Assembly (NCBI GenBank): GCA_017461685.1
Contig: JAFTXF010000087.1
Span: 1 to 5,510, forward strand
Direction of reading: 5' to 3'
DNA length: 5,510 bases
DNA from: Lachnospiraceae bacterium
GTDB lineage: Bacteria; Bacillota; Clostridia; Lachnospirales; Lachnospiraceae
Made by a program: the position numbers and the translations under genes. The notes below the pieces were generated by a model. It was given only the letters and a program-made list of their open reading frames with translations, was not told the origin of the DNA and ran no database searches. Positions 4,867 through 5,510 of this stretch are shown one piece after another (the first letter of the stretch is position 1; each line of letters opens with the position of its first letter).

Positions 4867-5510
4867 ATGAAGACGATAGATTTACAACCGGTTACACGCC
4901 CTGACGTGACCATTATTCCAAACTCCATAATTGATCAGGACATGCTGGAGGCCAACGAGCTCCAGCTTAAGGTCTATTTATACATATTACGCAATGTAGG
5001 TGCCGGTATCCCGGTACATATCTCTTCCATGGCAGACCATTTCAATGAGACTGAGAAGGATATTACCAGAGCCGTTGCCTTTTGGGAGAAACGGGGCGTA
5101 TTTTCTGCCTGCCAGGATGCCCCTTATGGCGAGTTTAGCAGAGATGACCTTCGCGCTATGAAGAACAGTCAGGATTTCAAGGAGCTGTCCTTTGTGGCAG
5201 AAACTTACATGGGCAAGCCGCTAAGCCGCAGTGATTGCAACACCCTCTTATTTATCAAAGACTCTCTGAATTTTTCCAATGAACTCATAGAGTTTTTGCT
5301 GGAGTATTGCGCCGAGCGGGGCAAGAAGAGCTTCAAATATGTCCAGACTGTGGCATGCGCCTGGTCTAAGCAGGGCATTACTACGCCTGAGGAAGCACAG
5401 GCCAGAGGCATTATGTACAGCCAGCGTATTTACGCCGTGATGAATGCTCTGGGCAAGAAAAGCGAGCCTACCAATGCTGAACTTAATTATATCGAACGCT
5501 GGTATCAGCA
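4867..5510 (+). CDS. dnaD: DnaD-family primosome protein, N-terminal part
   Basis: This open frame has no stop before the window edge; 214 codons are visible. DnaD proteins work with DnaA, DnaB and the helicase loader to place the replicative helicase on DNA at initiation and restart. Residues 1-80 fit the DnaD winged-helix domain, with the helix-turn-helix and wing seen in HISSMADHFNETEKDITRA and WEKRGVF. Residues about 104-175 form a DnaD/DnaB2-type C-terminal domain (FVAETYMGKPLSRSD...IKDSLNFSNELIEFLLEYC). It carries the family's Y-x3-I/V-x3-W signature as Y158, V162 and W166. From about 195, LGKKSEPTNAELNYIERWY resembles the start of a second such domain. Clostridial members often have two, and a helicase-loader gene would be a natural next neighbour, but both lie outside the window. 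The ATG follows AGGTGGA at a spacing of four bases. DnaB-type primosome proteins share these domains, so the exact orthologue is less sure than the family. Confidence 0.88.
   Translation, partial: MKTIDLQPVTRPDVTIIPNSIIDQDMLEANELQLKVYLYILRNVGAGIPVHISSMADHFNETEKDITRAVAFWEKRGVFSACQDAPYGEFSRDDLRAMKNSQDFKELSFVAETYMGKPLSRSDCNTLLFIKDSLNFSNELIEFLLEYCAERGKKSFKYVQTVACAWSKQGITTPEEAQARGIMYSQRIYAVMNALGKKSEPTNAELNYIERWYQ

Noticed and set aside
5205..5411. Antisense 68-codon open frame opposite the dnaD-like gene
   Set aside because: It lies wholly within the strongly supported dnaD-like coding frame and has no family features.

Overview
The window looks like chromosomal DNA of an endospore-forming, low-to-moderate GC Firmicute of class Clostridia, most likely a Lachnospiraceae-type gut anaerobe. 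This rests on four things: a paired glgC-glgD glycogen operon, SpoVG, a DnaD-domain primosome protein directly after murC, and AT-rich sigma-A type promoters with strong purine-rich Shine-Dalgarno (SD) sites. The family-level call is inference from gene content and order, not from a database search.

Layout. The left half is transcribed leftwards (minus strand). A promoter at about 3085-3113 drives glgC (1706-2980), then glgD (594-1709, overlapping glgC by the 4-nt ATGA), then spoVG (284-550), ending at an intrinsic terminator (217-252). Beyond it lie a perfect 25-bp inverted repeat and a consensus-like sigma-A promoter (152-180) that fires leftwards into a transcript leaving the window. The right half is transcribed rightwards. 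After a 370-bp divergent intergenic region come murC (3351-4730) with its own promoter, a 136-bp regulatory gap, and the first 214 codons of a DnaD-family replication protein (4867-5510, cut by the window end).

How the genes work together. GlgC and GlgD form the two-subunit ADP-glucose pyrophosphorylase of Firmicutes, the committed step of glycogen synthesis. SpoVG is a small nucleic-acid-binding regulator tied to sporulation and envelope functions. MurC is the UDP-MurNAc:L-alanine ligase of peptidoglycan synthesis. The DnaD-like protein should act in loading the replicative helicase.

The most interesting part is regulatory. The gap between murC and the dnaD-like gene carries a tandem set of DnaA-box-like sites, one a perfect TTATCCACA, with another perfect box inside the end of murC. 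Embedded among them is a perfect Spo0A-type box (TTGTCGAA). The same 15-bp word, TTGTCGAATTTTRCC, occurs in the glgC/murC divergent region. With a sigma-H-like promoter candidate before spoVG, this suggests that replication initiation, wall synthesis, glycogen storage and sporulation entry may be co-wired here. All genes belong to known families; the possible novelty is the regulatory arrangement, which is a hypothesis from motif reading only.
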